Shown here piece after piece: positions 44,810-57,648 of a stretch of DNA of 64,000 bases (positions are counted from its first letter, which is position 1; every line of letters begins with the position of its first letter). The DNA is from Turbatrix aceti. Lineage: Eukaryota; Nematoda; Chromadorea; Rhabditida; Panagrolaimidae. The stretch lies in assembly GCA_963969345.1 (NCBI GenBank), contig OZ017769.1, positions 1 through 64,000 of the forward strand, written 5' to 3'. The notes beneath the pieces are model-generated. The model was given only the letters and a program-made list of their open reading frames with translations, ran no database searches and had not been told where the DNA came from. Both the position numbers and the translations under genes were made by a program.

Positions 44810-46681
44810 ATGATGTCGTCATCGACATCGCTTGAACGTATTGCCGAAGCAGAAGAAGGTCTACCGCTTCCAAAGGCCATGGAATGTCTGAATGACACCC
44901 AACTTGACGACCTCATTAACGTCGTCGCTCAGGACATGCAGCTTCGCTACGATCTGGCAGCCAGGCTTCATGAATTTGAGCTCAACCTCGTTCGAAATTC
45001 CGATTCTCACCCCCAACGACAAGGGGGTTGTGACTTTTGTCCAAGCAAGTTTGGCTTGATTTCACGTGGAGTTCAGTGCCGAGATTGCTCACGTGTCATT
45101 TGTCGAATGTGCCTTCATGAGGGTGTGTGTCCTGTGTGTTGTGACGTACGAAAACTATCATATCGTAAAAAGGAATGGCTTGTACTGGTTGGGCACACCG
45201 AAAGCATGTTTGGGTATGCAAAGATGTTTGCCTTTGACAACGACCGTATATCCCATGAAAACTGGATTCTAAGGGCCCGGATTGAGCTTCATCTGACACA
45301 CATGCTAGAAACAAATTTGGATGCTGCGATAGTTACTTTCAGAGTTATGGATCCGAGTTTGGAGCATGCCAGACAGCAGCTGGCTATTGCAATTACTGAA
45401 TACGATGCAAAGACACATTTTGGGTTCATTGATGATTTGGTTGAAAGTACTAAGGTTTGTTTAATGTTTTCACATATGTTAGACGCAGTTGAAGTATCTG
45501 AACTGTTATCGCCGTTGTTTGATAAACCCGTAACAAAGAATAGTAACTTTAGGACATAGTCCACCGTCGATCCAATTCCCTCTGCGACTCAAGCATAGAC
45601 GTTCGAATCACAACATACGCTCATCTCCTTGCCAATGCCGTAGTCCGAATCCTTGTAGCTGCAGACTGTACTTCAACGCCAGGTTTAGCGATTTCAAAAA
45701 CTGGGGCAGCGCCTCTTCGGTCTATGTTCTCCAACATTGCGACACCGGAAAGCGTAATTCCGGTTACTATTGGTTTGGGACATCGCTTTGTACCGAACTG
45801 GCTGTTTAAAGGTTCTTTTGAGACTCCTATGGGTGCCCCGTCTTCTCAAACATCGTCATATATGATAGTGCCCGTGACAACACCTCCTACTACCTTTCAT
45901 GTCAACGACAACAACAACAACGAGGCCGAAGAAAATTCTGATGACGATTCAGTGGAATCAATATTTTTGTCTGATAGTGGACTAGTTTCCGTGTGCATGA
46001 CTCAGCGACAGATTAGTGCCAAATCTGGTCAAGTAGTTTCTATCTCAGCTTCATTTTTAGTTATTGGCGTGGATGGTCAGGATTCAACAAAGCCTCCAAA
46101 TGATGTTGATGTTCTTTGGTTCAATGGACACCGACAACTTACAGATCGTGACCCCAGATACCAAATTTACAGCTCAAAGAATTCTTCAAGAATAGAAATC
46201 TTTGACTGCACTCGAGTCGATGATGCCGGCGAGATTGTGTGCGCTGTCGTTACTGCTACGGACATTGCGGCAGACTCGGCTGTGCTGGCCATCGTCGATG
46301 ATGATATTGCCGGGGATGAACCTGTTTTTGCACATGGCCTACACCTTCGACCCCCGTTGGAAACCGCAGCTCAGGGGCTAAAGGCTGTTTTGGAGTGTCA
46401 GGTTTACGGATATCCTCAGCCATATGTTTGCTTTTATCGAAATAAAAAGCCGATAAGAAATGAGCCCGGAAAGTTTCATATCGGTGAGTGGGGAAGATTT
46501 TTTGTGGTGTAATTAATGTTTTTTTGCAGATCACAAAGACAATGTCTGGTACCTAGAGATCAACAAATGCACTGATGATGACAATGGATTGTACACTGCA
46601 GTTGCAATGAATCGCATTGGATTTGGAATGTCAAAGTTTCGGATTTCTGTTCGACCTGTGTCCTTTTCAATGAAGTTTTGA
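44810..46681 (+). CDS. Rab-effector zinc-finger domain fused to Ig-like domains
   Basis: Three exons: 44810-45454, 45553-46483, 46530-46681. They total 1728 nt, giving 575 aa. Residues about 10-120 form a RabBD/FYVE-like domain: a helix (LDDLINVVAQDMQLRYDLA), then eight cysteines in four CxxC pairs (CDFC, CRDC, CRMC, CPVC), as in rabphilin, Noc2 and synaptotagmin-like proteins, which bind Rab3/Rab27 on secretory vesicles. After a linker with an acidic stretch come two Ig-like domains (about 380-460 and 475-570): DDAGEIVCAVV in the first, LECQVYGYPQP, WYLEINKCTDDDNGLYTAVA in the second. Each lacks one of the two usual disulfide cysteines, as fits cytosolic Ig domains. No signal peptide, C2 domain or membrane segment is seen. 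I know no family with this combination. AATAAA follows at 46696. Confidence 0.85.
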
Positions 46682-46695
46682 AATTTAAAGCGTTA

Positions 46696-46701
46696 AATAA
46701 A
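46696..46701 (+). terminator. Polyadenylation signal of the Rab-effector/Ig gene
   Basis: AATAAA begins 15 nt after the stop codon at 46681. The CEP290-like gene starts 488 nt later on the same strand. Confidence 0.6.
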
Positions 46702-47188
46702 ATATGTTCAAGCAGTTTGTATTAAGCATGAAAAACGTAAGAATACCTGAATTTGGAAAAAAAACGGGAACCGACATTTTCACTATTGCAGTTTGGACGA
46801 CACAAAATTCAAGCGCCGGCACAAATTGCATAATGTCGTGACTGAAGAAATGATGGAAAATGATGGAGGGGGAGGGGAAGGGATACCTGCTCCAAATGAC
46901 GTCATTTAAAAATTTCAAGAATTGGCTTACAAATTTTTTAAATTTCAGATTTTCTTTGCCAAAATGCGCTGAAAATTAACTGAGTCAATTTTAGGGGTGG
47001 TTTTATAATTTTGCAACCCACTGTATGTACTAAAAAAGAAAGGGCGCGCATGCACCGTTTTCGCCAACGCATCACCATGGAAACTGTTAAATTGCTCTGA
47101 CGCACTGTGCTGCTCTTTGGGCAAGAAACGGCTTTCTCATTCATTCATTTAGCCATGACCATTGCCGCCAGAGCTACTTCTCACTAAC

Positions 47189-50100
47189 ATGGTCGAAGTA
47201 GTCGTCAATTTCTCAGATCTAGACAACGCATTGTCTGAAGACGCAGACAATGTCGATAAACTTCGGTTTTGGTACCAAAAATTGTCAGAAGTAGGTTTTC
47301 ATTTTTCTCAGCCTAGCCTTGATTAGTATTTTTTTAGTTTGAGCCAACTGGCAGCGAAAATGCCGACAAAGTGGGCATTCTCGTTCGCGGCTATAAGTGG
47401 ATTATGCAATACGAGCATACGGCGAGCGAGGAATTGCGTGAACTTGCCGAACATGAAGCAACTGAATTTGCTGAAAAAGAAGAAAGCTGGGACAATGAGA
47501 GAGAGGCACTTAAGGTTTGTCGAAAAATAAAATAATGTGCAAAAATAAAATTTATAGGAGGAAATCAGCATGCTCCGAGAACGTATGACCACCACCCTGG
47601 GCGTCGATGCCATGCATGACACTCTTCGGGCTGAGATTGACAGCCTCAAGACTGAGAATTCCTATGTTAAACAGCAGAATCGAGATCGCGATCGAGAGCT
47701 AGCGGATCTGAGAGATAGAAATGAACAAATTTCAGGCAAAATCGACGACATGGAACGTGAACGATCAGCGCTCGTGTCTCACGTAAAAATTTTTTCTTTC
47801 ACAATTATTTATTGCCAATTGTCTTCCAGAAATCACAACTGGAAGATACAATTCGTGACTTAACTCGTCGAGTGTCGTCCAAAACAGACCTCATTGGTGG
47901 CGACTGGGAGAGCCGTAAACTCAAGCAGCGGAGTGATCAAGCGGTCGTTTTAAGCCATCAGCTTCAGAACGCAGTGTCGCAAAATGATAGCCTCAAGGCT
48001 GAGATTGATAGATTGTCGACCGCACTAACCGAAGCGACGGAAGTTATTCGGGAGACAACTGACAAATATGGAAGCTTGAAGAAGGAATTCATTGACGCAG
48101 AGAATGTTATACAAAAGTTACTTGAAGACAAGGCGCATCTGACTGATCGTCTAAAAGCTATCGAGACAAATCTGCAAAAAAAAGAAGAATCTTTTTGTGC
48201 TGTAAACCAAGATGTTGATGTAAGCCTTATTCTTTTCTTTACATACAGATTTTTTATTTACAGATCATAATCAAGAACAAGGACACCCAATTAGAGAAAT
48301 ATCGAACTCATATTCAGCTACTTGAAGCCCAAGTCGATGATCAGGCATCACGCCTAGCTGCTCTGAATAACGACGATCGAGAATCGGAGCTGGAGCGTCT
48401 CCGTAGCGAACTCGTAGATGCTACGCACACCGCACAAGAACTATTTGGATCCTTCGTCAAGGCTTCGACAGCCTCTGATACCGGTGAAAAAGTGGATCCA
48501 CTTGCCCAACAACGGGTCGTAATTTTACAACTTGAGCAACAACTTATTCGACTTCGAGCCCAGTATGAGACACTCGAGGGAGAGTGCGCAGAAGCTCAAA
48601 AAGCAGTGGAAGCCCGAGATGTCATTAATGCCAAGGTTTCGGATCAGTTAAATCGAATTCGAAAAACAACTTTTGGGGATGCCGAATCAGAAGTTCGGAA
48701 GCTCGAGCTACAGATTTCGTACCGTGATGAGCAAATTGCTCAGCTTTCTGCCAAGTGTTCGTTGCTGCAGAATGAACTTCAACAGCAGATGAAAACCTCG
48801 GTTCCATTAGTCCGCGAACAACCCAGAAAACTGGAATGTGTTGGAGCGTCTGGATCGTCTAGGACAATGCTTCTAAGAGCTATTCCTAAATCTCCGAAAA
48901 ATTTAAAAAACTTTCGGAGCCAGTCTGAGGATGTCAAAACATACCCCAAACAACAACCTCTTGTTCAGCCCGTTTTATCTCCTCCGCCTTTGATTTCGAT
49001 TCAAACACCCCAATCTCCTTCGGAAAAAAGACAGGTGAACCTGACCGAAGTAGAAGCCTCGGCTATGATCATTTCCTCCCTCAACTACCAACTTCTGAAT
49101 CTGATGAAAGAAAATGAAGCCAAAGAACGCCAGCTCTCAGACTTCGAGCACGCGGCAGAAAGACAAAATCAAGATTTGCAACTTGCAAGAGCAAAAATTG
49201 GTTACTTGGTTTCTGCCTATGCTGAGTTAGAAGCAAAGGTTGCGCTGACGACTAATATGACTTCTAGAAGTCCTGAAGCAGAAAAAACTGAAGCAAATAT
49301 GACACAGCTGGAAATTAAAATCATAGAACTCGAGAGACTGGCGGACTCGATCGGTCAGGACGCTCCCGAACTTCAAAGAAGAATTGAAGAAGTCACTAGA
49401 AAACTGATCTACGTTCAAATCCAAAGCTCTCAGGCTCAATTGGAGCTTAGGAGTGCTAAGAAAATACAGGAAAACTTGAAAATGGTAAATGAGCAGCTTA
49501 AAACCAAATTGAAGCGCTTGCTTATTGGTGAGGGGAACAAGCTCAAGCAACTGACTCATGACTATGTAAGCCAAACAATTCTGCCGAAATGGTTATAAAT
49601 GGTATATGTTTTAGGAGCTAACAATGATTGAACTAGCCCGCCTGCAGAATGTTCTTATGCATTCAGTTCCAATGGAGCAGTATGAAAAGGTTCTCAAAAC
49701 TGCTAAGCGTCTTGCTTATGAGCATGGACCCTTAGATATGGAATACAATCCGGAGAGCGATGACGTGAGTTTTTTATCTTAATTGCGAGTTATAAATTAA
49801 ATACATACTTTTAGGCTTTTGCACTTAACTATGCGTCTCTTATTGAGCGAACTCGTGATAATAGTCATCAAGCATGCGACCAGCAACAGTGCGAAACAAA
49901 TAAAGTCTTGTCAAGTCAAAACGAATTCTTGCAACATGAAGTTCAACGGCAGCAATTAGAAATTTCAGAACTCAAGGCATTTTTACAGGATATTGAAACC
50001 CAAACTGAAATAAAAAATCTTGTTGGTATGTTCTCCATATTTTTAATGTGTATAGATTATATGAATATTATTTTTACAGTAAACATTGAACGCCGATTTC

Positions 50101-52855
50101 TCCAAGCAATTCAGGAACACTCAGACGCTACATTTGAGCATACATTTACCGAAAAAGAAGTTTTTAGACTCCGGCATGCCCTGAATAAACATCAAAATGT
50201 CACAAATAGCCGTCAGAAAAACCTAGTGCAAATTATTGTACACCTGCAGGCAGCACTCAATCGTCTAAAAACACAAACAACATCCGGGCTTAGAATTGAA
50301 CACTTTGTCGAGTTCAAAACCGCGGCTGAAAAGCTTAAGCATCAACAAACAAAACTGGAAAAATTGAAATTTGAAGTAGAAGAGAAAGCTGCGGCACTCG
50401 AGATGGAGAGAAGTCTTGTTGAATCTAGGTCAGCAGCCATAGCTGACGTCGTTGGTGCGGACTATAACGTGGAGAGATTACAAAAGTTGCTGCAGGGCTA
50501 TCAGTTTAATATTGTGACTGTGAGTGGTGAGCTCAAGCAGACTAAGACAGAAGTTAGACATCTAAATGCTCAATTAGCAGAGCTGGAGGAAAAAGTCATC
50601 GATCTGACAAAGGAAAATAACGATCTGTCAATGCTTCATGTATATTTGTCCAAACTTGACAAGAACGAAGACATGAAAGAGGACGCCGCTCCTAAAGATA
50701 TTCAACCTGAAATTATTCCCAGCATCTCGCCTGGACCTGAGTCAGCATTTACCAATACTGATCGGTCTAGCACAGACAGCAACAGTGTTGAAGACACTAC
50801 GCCGAGAAAGGTTTCTGACGAACAGCGACCCTCTTGGCCTGCTACTTCTCAGTCAATAGTTTTCGACAATTCAACAATCTACGAAAGAGAAATCGCGCAG
50901 GTCAAAGAAATAGCTCGGCTTTGTATCGAAACCTACAAAGCCCAGCTGAGGCAAAAAGAACAGGCCATAGAAGAATACAAAGCACTTATATCTGGTTTGC
51001 AACGTCAACTATCCAAATCACTTGAAGCACCGTCACCGCCTTCGGGAAGCGATGAAAAAATTCGAAAGCTAATGGCTTCTCTAGACGAAAAAATAAAAAC
51101 GACTATCAAAAAAGAAAGAAAAATTCTGAATCTGGAATCAAAGATCAAGATCCTTGAGACAAAACTTCGACATAAAAATACTAAGCATAGCAAAACCAAG
51201 GAAATGTCTTTTTTGGTTTCTCAGCCCCCTGTTCAAGAAAACAATGACTTTGAAGAAGACTCCGAGAATGTCGAAGAAGCAAAACCATCTGTTAAAGGTG
51301 AAGTGCCACTCCAGAAAAATGAAATCCCATCAGGGCGGTCATCCATCAATGGCGAAACATCGGGTGGTGCATCATCGTCGTCCAATGATGGTAATACAAG
51401 TGATTCTGGTACTGTTGAAGATATGGATGAAGAACACATCCCATCACTGAATTTACAACAGAATGAGTCGCCCTCTTTAAAAGAAAATACGAAGTCAAGA
51501 TCGTTATCGTTTTCGGATAATGTTTTGAATGTGAAAGAAAGAAGTGAAAATAAAGAACACAAAACAACCACAACTACCTCTACCCAACGACAAACCACAA
51601 CTGCAGCGGCGTTAACTTCTCTAGTAGTCGTTGGCGACAATAGAGAACTTGTTATCTACAATCAGAGAAACGAAATTCGTCGACTTCGCGAAAGAATTTC
51701 AAACTTCGAGAGGAGAATTAGAGTCGTAGAAACAGAACGTGATTCTTGGAAGCAAAGAAATCGGTTTTGTGGAATAAAAAATCCTGAATTAGTTTCAGCG
51801 ACGGAAGAAAATTCCATGCTCACGTCGGTCAAAAAGGAGAACGAAAGAATCAAACGTGAATCGCGAAATTTGACGCGAACTCTTGAAAATCAAAAACGCC
51901 AAATCGAAGACCTTCAGAAGGCATTATCCAAGCGTGCCGCTGCGTTGCAAAATAAAGTATGTTTTTTATGAAAACATGTTTTTAAAAAAATAGGTTATTT
52001 TTTAACACGTCGTCAAGAAAAAAAAAATTATAGGAAACTCTAGAATCCTGGGAAGATAAAAAAAAGCGCGAAAACTCGATCACGTCTTTGCGTAAAAAAC
52101 TCTCCGAAAGCCAAGAACACGAAACCGAACTTGCAAGCCTTCTCGAGCGACGTGAACGCCACCTTGAACAACTTCAGCGCGAAGCCGTCGATCGATTCAC
52201 AGAAAACGAAAAACTTCAACACCTGACGACGCTTTTGAAGACTCAAAAAACCGTTTTTGAGGAAAAAGAACTTTACTGGAAGCGAGAACTCGAACTCTCC
52301 ACAGGACAGTACCGGGAGCTCATGCACCGTTTAGAAATAATTGTAAACGAAAACAGATTGCTGAAGAAGAGACTTGACATATTGAAAAACGAGCAAGAGA
52401 AGGCAGCTACAATCAGAAAAAGCGCTGTTGTACCGTCAAGATCTGAGGGAACCCAAACGCCGTCTCTGATCCCGCATAGTCGTGAAACTGCTACTTTTAA
52501 TGTCGCTGATAATTTTCAGCTTCTGAGAAAGGAACTGAGATTGTCAGAAATTAAAAGGATGGAATTAACGGAAAAAGTTCAGAGCCTGGAGCAGTCAAAT
52601 GTTGAAGCACAGGATCGCCTTATCCGGGCTCTTAGGGCAGAGCAAGATCGACACAGTGACTCCGAGAAAATTGCGGCTGTGGTATTGCTGAGGGACAAAC
52701 TTGCGGCCAAGGATAAGGAAATTGATTCTCAGGTTGCTTTTGATTTTGTTTTACAAAACTGACAGCGAACATTTCAGAAACAAAAAATTACGATATTGGA
52801 ACGAAGGTTATTTCAATTAGAGAATTTTGGAGATAAGCGACAACAGATATCTTAG
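47189..52855 (+). CDS. Long coiled-coil protein, CEP290-like
   Basis: Ten exons: 47189-47290, 47338-47514, 47558-47782, 47830-48219, 48264-49565, 49615-49764, 49815-50025, 50080-51956, 52034-52732, 52778-52855. They total 5211 nt and give 1736 aa. Almost the whole protein is predicted coiled coil (heptad-rich E, K, L, Q), with two low-complexity linkers (about residues 450-500 and 1130-1280, the latter serine- and acid-rich). Short resemblances to CEP290 are the N-terminus (DLDNALSEDADNVDKLRFWY), KNKDTQLEKYRTHIQLLEAQ and SSQNEFLQHEVQRQQLEISE. CEP290 builds the Y-links of the ciliary transition zone; it is about 2480 aa in humans and shorter in other animals. Coiled coils resemble each other by composition, so another centrosomal or Golgi coiled-coil protein is possible. 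The exon model is solid. Confidence 0.6.
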
Positions 52856-52929
52856 CAAAAATTTTTTTTGGATGACGGTTAAACATAATCCATATATGCA
52901 TGCGTTGTAATTTTTGAACTGTCTACTGT

Positions 52930-53300
52930 CGTATCTATTGAAAATGCGAGCGCTTCACCGTGCCCCTTCGGTCGGCATTCACACTTGTCGCAGTCGGTAC
53001 AAACCTTATCGCTGGGAACTTGGCTTCTGCGGTGCCTGCGCGGAGCACAATGCTAGAACAATTGAATACGACTCTGACCCAATTGGTGTTGTATTGTCCT
53101 CTCCCATTTTGTGTTCAAAAGGGGAAGTTGAACTTGTTTCTGTAGTTCTTGAATTACCGTGCGAGTGGTCAAAACGAGATTGCAAGCAACGAATAAACCC
53201 CATCCACCAACTTTGTCTGCGTGGAATACGGCGTTGTAGCGCGGGTATTCTCGCAGTCGAATTTGATTGGAAATGGGTAATTGAGCACAAATAAAAAAAA
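52930..53300 (-). pseudogene. Coding-like fragment shared with 18030-18420
   Basis: On the minus strand a frame of about 94 codons reads RYNAVFHADKVGGWGLFVAC, then NLVLTTRTVIQELQKQ. Its complement also holds an open frame. About 390 bp match the 18-kb fragment at roughly 75%. No start codon context, splice sites or family were recognised. It lies in the convergent gap between the CEP290-like and ZP genes. Confidence 0.4.
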
Positions 53301-53444
53301 GTGTCGTTCTTCCCGTACCGCAATCGTGTTGTAACAATTGTGCAAATAAAATTGCTACATGTCTTTGAATTTATATATTTCACAAACAATTACAAGTTAA
53401 TTTGTTCTTGTTCTTGTTTACACACACTCAAGCAAAATAAACGT

Positions 53445-55093
53445 CTACGGCACAAACACCGGCGGATATGGCTTTTTGCCATTTTGACGCAAAGAAAAAC
53501 ATTCACTGCTTCTCGACAGTCTACGCATGACAACAATGGCAGTTACGAGCGAGGCAATAAGTATTCCAGAGAGGCTGCCAATTGTTGTAATCGCAATCGT
53601 AGCTGGCGACATGCATATTATACTTGAAGTCGTCTTTCCGGCATCTCTGGATGTAATTGGTGACTGTGATGTAAAATCTTGAAAGGAGGGGGTCGTGGTA
53701 GAAGTAGCAGGAGGGCGGGAGTCTTCCAAAGGCATGACCATCAGCTCAACCGAGAGATCGGATTCCATGGATCGGGCTTCACGACTTTGACGACTGGTTG
53801 TCGATGAATTTGACTCTTCGACGGTTTCGTTTGTCAAGGGGCTGTCTTTGAATCTGAAAATCAAAAAATTTACGTTTATGTTTCTCGGATATTTTGGAAC
53901 AAAAACTAACCCATATGACGATATAATGGCTGGCCCAAATGCATCACTAATAGGTCTAGAATTAGAAGATTCAAAAGGGATGATGCCTGGTGGTCCAGGA
54001 GGATGACGTCTTTCTTCCTGTAAGCTAGAACCCAAAACTTCATGGAGGTTTTCCGGACCGGGCTCCGAAAAGCCAGGCGGCTTAGGATGAGAAAATTGAA
54101 CGAATGACGGGAATTCTGGTAGAGGATGTTGGAGACCTTGTGGACGATGTCCGAGAATATGAGGCGGAGCAGCGGAGCATAAAGGAGGCTAAAAATGGAA
54201 AAAGTTGTAAAAAGTGCTGCTTTCAAATATATTATTAAAAGCAATATTAAAAAACATCTTACTGTAATACCATCACACCCGCCGTCATTCCTAAAGCAGA
54301 GCTGGACGGTGCAGGTAAAGAAAAGTTGTACTCTGTCCGCGTACTTGAATACACGACTGTCAACGTGCGCTGCCATGGCACTGTGATCATAAACCAAATC
54401 ATTTAGCAAAAATTTGTCAATAGCGCATCCCCGATCGTCCAGCAGTGCAAAACGATTGCCGTGACCATCGTCGACGTAGCAAGAATGAATCAAGACGCCG
54501 TACACCGCACTGGCAAGAGGATCGCAGGCAAAAACGTGCGTCACATGGTCCCCCACTGAGGCAAACCGTATCACAGGCCCGCCAAAGCCTTGCTGCAGCT
54601 GGTATGAACAGTGCGGAAGCTGGAATTCGGCCTCTACAATTCGAGTTGTGAGCTGGGCAACGTCGAGCGCGGACTCTATTGCTTTGACTGCCTCAGTGAA
54701 GAAGCAACGCACGTTGAATGCCCTGTCAAGTCCCGTGACGAAAAGGGGATGAAATGATGCGACGACTGTCAGACTGTACGTCACGCCTCGTGGGTTAAGG
54801 GTCCGCTGCCTACGCATGTTGCAGTCGCCGAATTTAATCCGAAAAGCGGATTCTGGACCCGGCAGGGAGCAACCCGGAGCGTCGCTTTCGCCTTCAACAT
54901 ACAAGCGCCCAAGAAAGGGCTGCGATGTTCGGAGAGAAACCAGAATAGAGTCACCGGCGCATTCTACCGCAGGATCACCGAGCAATGTGTTGTCATGAAT
55001 AGTAGGATCAGAAGCTGAGCATTGAATAAGGAACAAAAATAACAACAGATATAGAAGTCGATCAAGAGTAGCACGGGGCTCCTTCGACATCAT
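53445..55093 (-). CDS. Cuticlin-type ZP-domain membrane protein
   Basis: Three exons: 55093-54263, 54188-53911, 53853-53445. They total 1518 nt and give 505 aa. A signal peptide (LLYLLLFLFLIQCSAS) precedes a ZP domain of about residues 40-290, with cysteines in ZP-N and the ZP-C signature CYVDDGHGN, LLDDRGCAIDKFLL, FKYADRVQLFFTCTVQLCF and GGCDGITPPLC. Proline-rich sequence follows, then a serine/threonine-rich stalk, one membrane segment (about 455-480: TIAITTIGSLSGILIASLVT) and a short basic cytosolic tail. Such proteins polymerise in nematode cuticle and apical matrix after cleavage. A furin-type site (RRHP/RQSR) between ZP and membrane segment is possible but not clear. Two adjacent ATGs occur (55093, 55090). 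Confidence 0.88.
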
Positions 55094-56103
55094 CCTCCGT
55101 TGTGCTTGGGGGTTTGTGCCGACTGAGAAGCCCAGAAAATAAGTCAAATGATTTAAACGTCACGAATCCTATCCGCTTTTATCTGGCCATTTACAAACCC
55201 ACCCCTTTTGATTTTTTTGTTTCTTTCAAATTGCTAACGGCGGCGACAGAGGGAGAATGCATTGCGCCAACGGCGTCCAGTTTTGTGATTAGCCGCTTTC
55301 TGCCGTCTGTGTTTATTGCCCTGCTCTATCCACAATGAAATATATGTAAATGAGCCTGTGTAATTACTCTGACATGATCTTCCTTTACTTCATCTTATTC
55401 CCCGCACGACTGCATAACTGCGGAGGATTTTTATTTTTGAGCGCGAGCAGGTGTACTTACAGGTGAGAACAAAAAACATGATAGGAAGAGTGAATGCAAA
55501 TGATTCACCAACGATTGACAGGCCGAGTCATTAGTTACACGTTACTGTTTTGTTTTTTTATTATTTGAAAAAATAATGCAGAGGATTCAAACCGGATATA
55601 TATCATACCTCTTTGACGACCACTTTACCTCGACTAGGACTATGGACGTAATTCGTGAATCAACTTGGTGGCGACAAAGGGAACAGAAAATGAAGAACAA
55701 AACGTTTATTAGACCCCGAGATAGGATTACGACATGTTGATTCTCCTAAAGGTTCCCTGAGCAATTTTGCCGGGAATTGCTGGAATTACGCAACCTTGCA
55801 CCCCGGTACACATAATTTACATACCTTTATGATGTTAAAAATACAAAGACAAAACACAGGGAGTGAAACTTATTAAGGAGAACATTATCATTTGGGGCTT
55901 GAATGGAAATTACAATTGGTTGCCTGAAACAAATCAAGGAATGAATTATTTTTTGTTTTTTTTTAAATATAATTCGTAGTCGACCAGCGTGTTGCACGTT
56001 AGAACAATTTCTCTGTTTCACTGTTTTCTTTGTAAGAACAATATATTATTACTGCATCCTTTTGAGACCCGTTACCATCGTAGAACAAGTAAAACTAAAG
56101 TTT
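55094..56103. other. Intergenic stretch between ZP gene and globin
   Basis: The ZP gene and the globin are both on the minus strand; this gap holds AT-rich sequence without a supported gene or clear transposon ends. Confidence 0.5.
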
Positions 56104-57255
56104 TCAGGAACGATTGACCATCACCGGTTCATCAAGCTGAATACGTTTAATTGAAGCTACCGTTGTTCGCATTGTTAGCATGTGTTTTCTCTGAAGCAAA
56201 CAAAAGTTTAAAAAAACATATTTTTAAATGTCAGTTTAGAAACCGATTTGACACAATTGTTTGTATTTAACGACCGTTCTCTGTCGAAAGGAGAAACGTT
56301 AAAAGGTCATTAAAACGTCGTTATTGTTCAAACAATTTTATTTTTTTTAGTTTAGCAGAAATAATTTTCTTTGAAAAGATTTACAAAAGTGAAAATAACG
56401 GTGCACTGCAAAATAGAAGAACGTTAAAATTGGTCCCTTCCTCACCTGTTCGTGGTGACCCGACTTGATGCGCTCGACCATAAACGCGATGATCAGTGCC
56501 CAAGCCTTTCTCACAGTTTCGGTTCTACACCGCTTGTCACCCCACTCAAGTGTGCAGTCAATGAACGTCTCAGCTACGGTATTCCAAAGCTTCGAAGACA
56601 GCTCGCCTCTCATGATCTGTGCGTGAACACGACCAATTTGCTCCAGCTCAGCCGAAATCGTCTCCAGGTTATCCAGGTTCTCCACAACCTTATCTACAAT
56701 ATCAGCCATTGCCTTGGCGTGTGCTTTGGCAAAGCTGTCATGATTGGGAAAATTTCTTGGCAAAGGACAGCGCCGAAACTGGTCTTTAGTCTTTGGTAGC
56801 TTGAAGAATAGTCGGTGTATAATTGTTTGGCCAATGACAGTAGGACCCTTGCTGAGGTACATCTGTCGCCAAAGCGATCGAACAAGATGAATCTGAGCCA
56901 ACGTAAGAGGAATAAGAGTGGTTGAAGCTCTTCGGCCTGAGCATGATTGCGCGAGCTGAACGTTAGACTGGCGGCGCTGGGCCAGGGACATTCGACGGCG
57001 CTCTATGTCGCTGATCGCCCGACGCGTTACCGCCATTGGATTGTCAATGTCTGGAGAGCTGGAAAATCTCACAGCAGGCGATGCCGGCGCAGACAAAGTT
57101 GAGTTATTCATTGAAATTTTTTTGCGACAGCGTTTCGAAGAGTCAGGAGTTTGCTGTTCGTTGATAATGCTTGTCGACGGTTGATCGGCTGGAAATCCTT
57201 TAATCAGAGTTACGGGCTGAGAATCTGGAGGACCGTCGGCAGAGGATACTGAGAC
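56104..57255 (-). CDS. Nematode-type globin, 5' end incomplete
   Basis: Two exons are supported: 57255-56446 and 56190-56104 (stop TGA). The larger begins at an acceptor TTTTTAG, and the frame is open through it, so at least one upstream exon exists; an internal ATG at 57111 is an alternative start. The first 100 or so residues are a polar, serine- and arginine-rich extension (RRAISDIERRRMSLAQRRQS). The globin fold follows: LTLAQIHLVRSLWRQMYL (helix A), IIHRLFFKLPKTKDQF (B-C-D), HDSFAKAHAKAMADIVDKVV (E), EQIGRVHAQIMRGELSSKLW (F, with H in the proximal position) and AWALIIAFMVERIKSGH (H). The position usually occupied by distal His reads as H or F depending on alignment. Many nematode neuronal globins have such extensions. 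Its role (redox or oxygen sensing) is inferred only. Confidence 0.88.
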
Positions 57256-57648
57256 CTAAAAATTAATACGCGTAAAAAACAGGAACAAAAAACATGAAAA
57301 CCAAATGAAGATATGTGACACAACAGAAAAAGAGGTGCGCCTGACAAATGCAAAATCAACGTTAATAAGTATTTTTATACGATAAGATATAATATTCATG
57401 TGAATAGCAAATTGATGACAGACAACTCAACAAATTGCGTCAAGAAAAAAAGGTAGCAGGGCTTTTCACACATTTTACATGACTTCTAACAATTGAGCAT
57501 AATTATTAGCATATTCTACGACTGTAGACTGCATTTGGTGTATATTTAGCACCATGTATTTTGTTCGAGAAAATTACATGTAAAATGTTTTATCAGTTAT
57601 TAGTATGCGAAAATTCAGATTTTTATCCGTATATTTACTTGACGTCAG

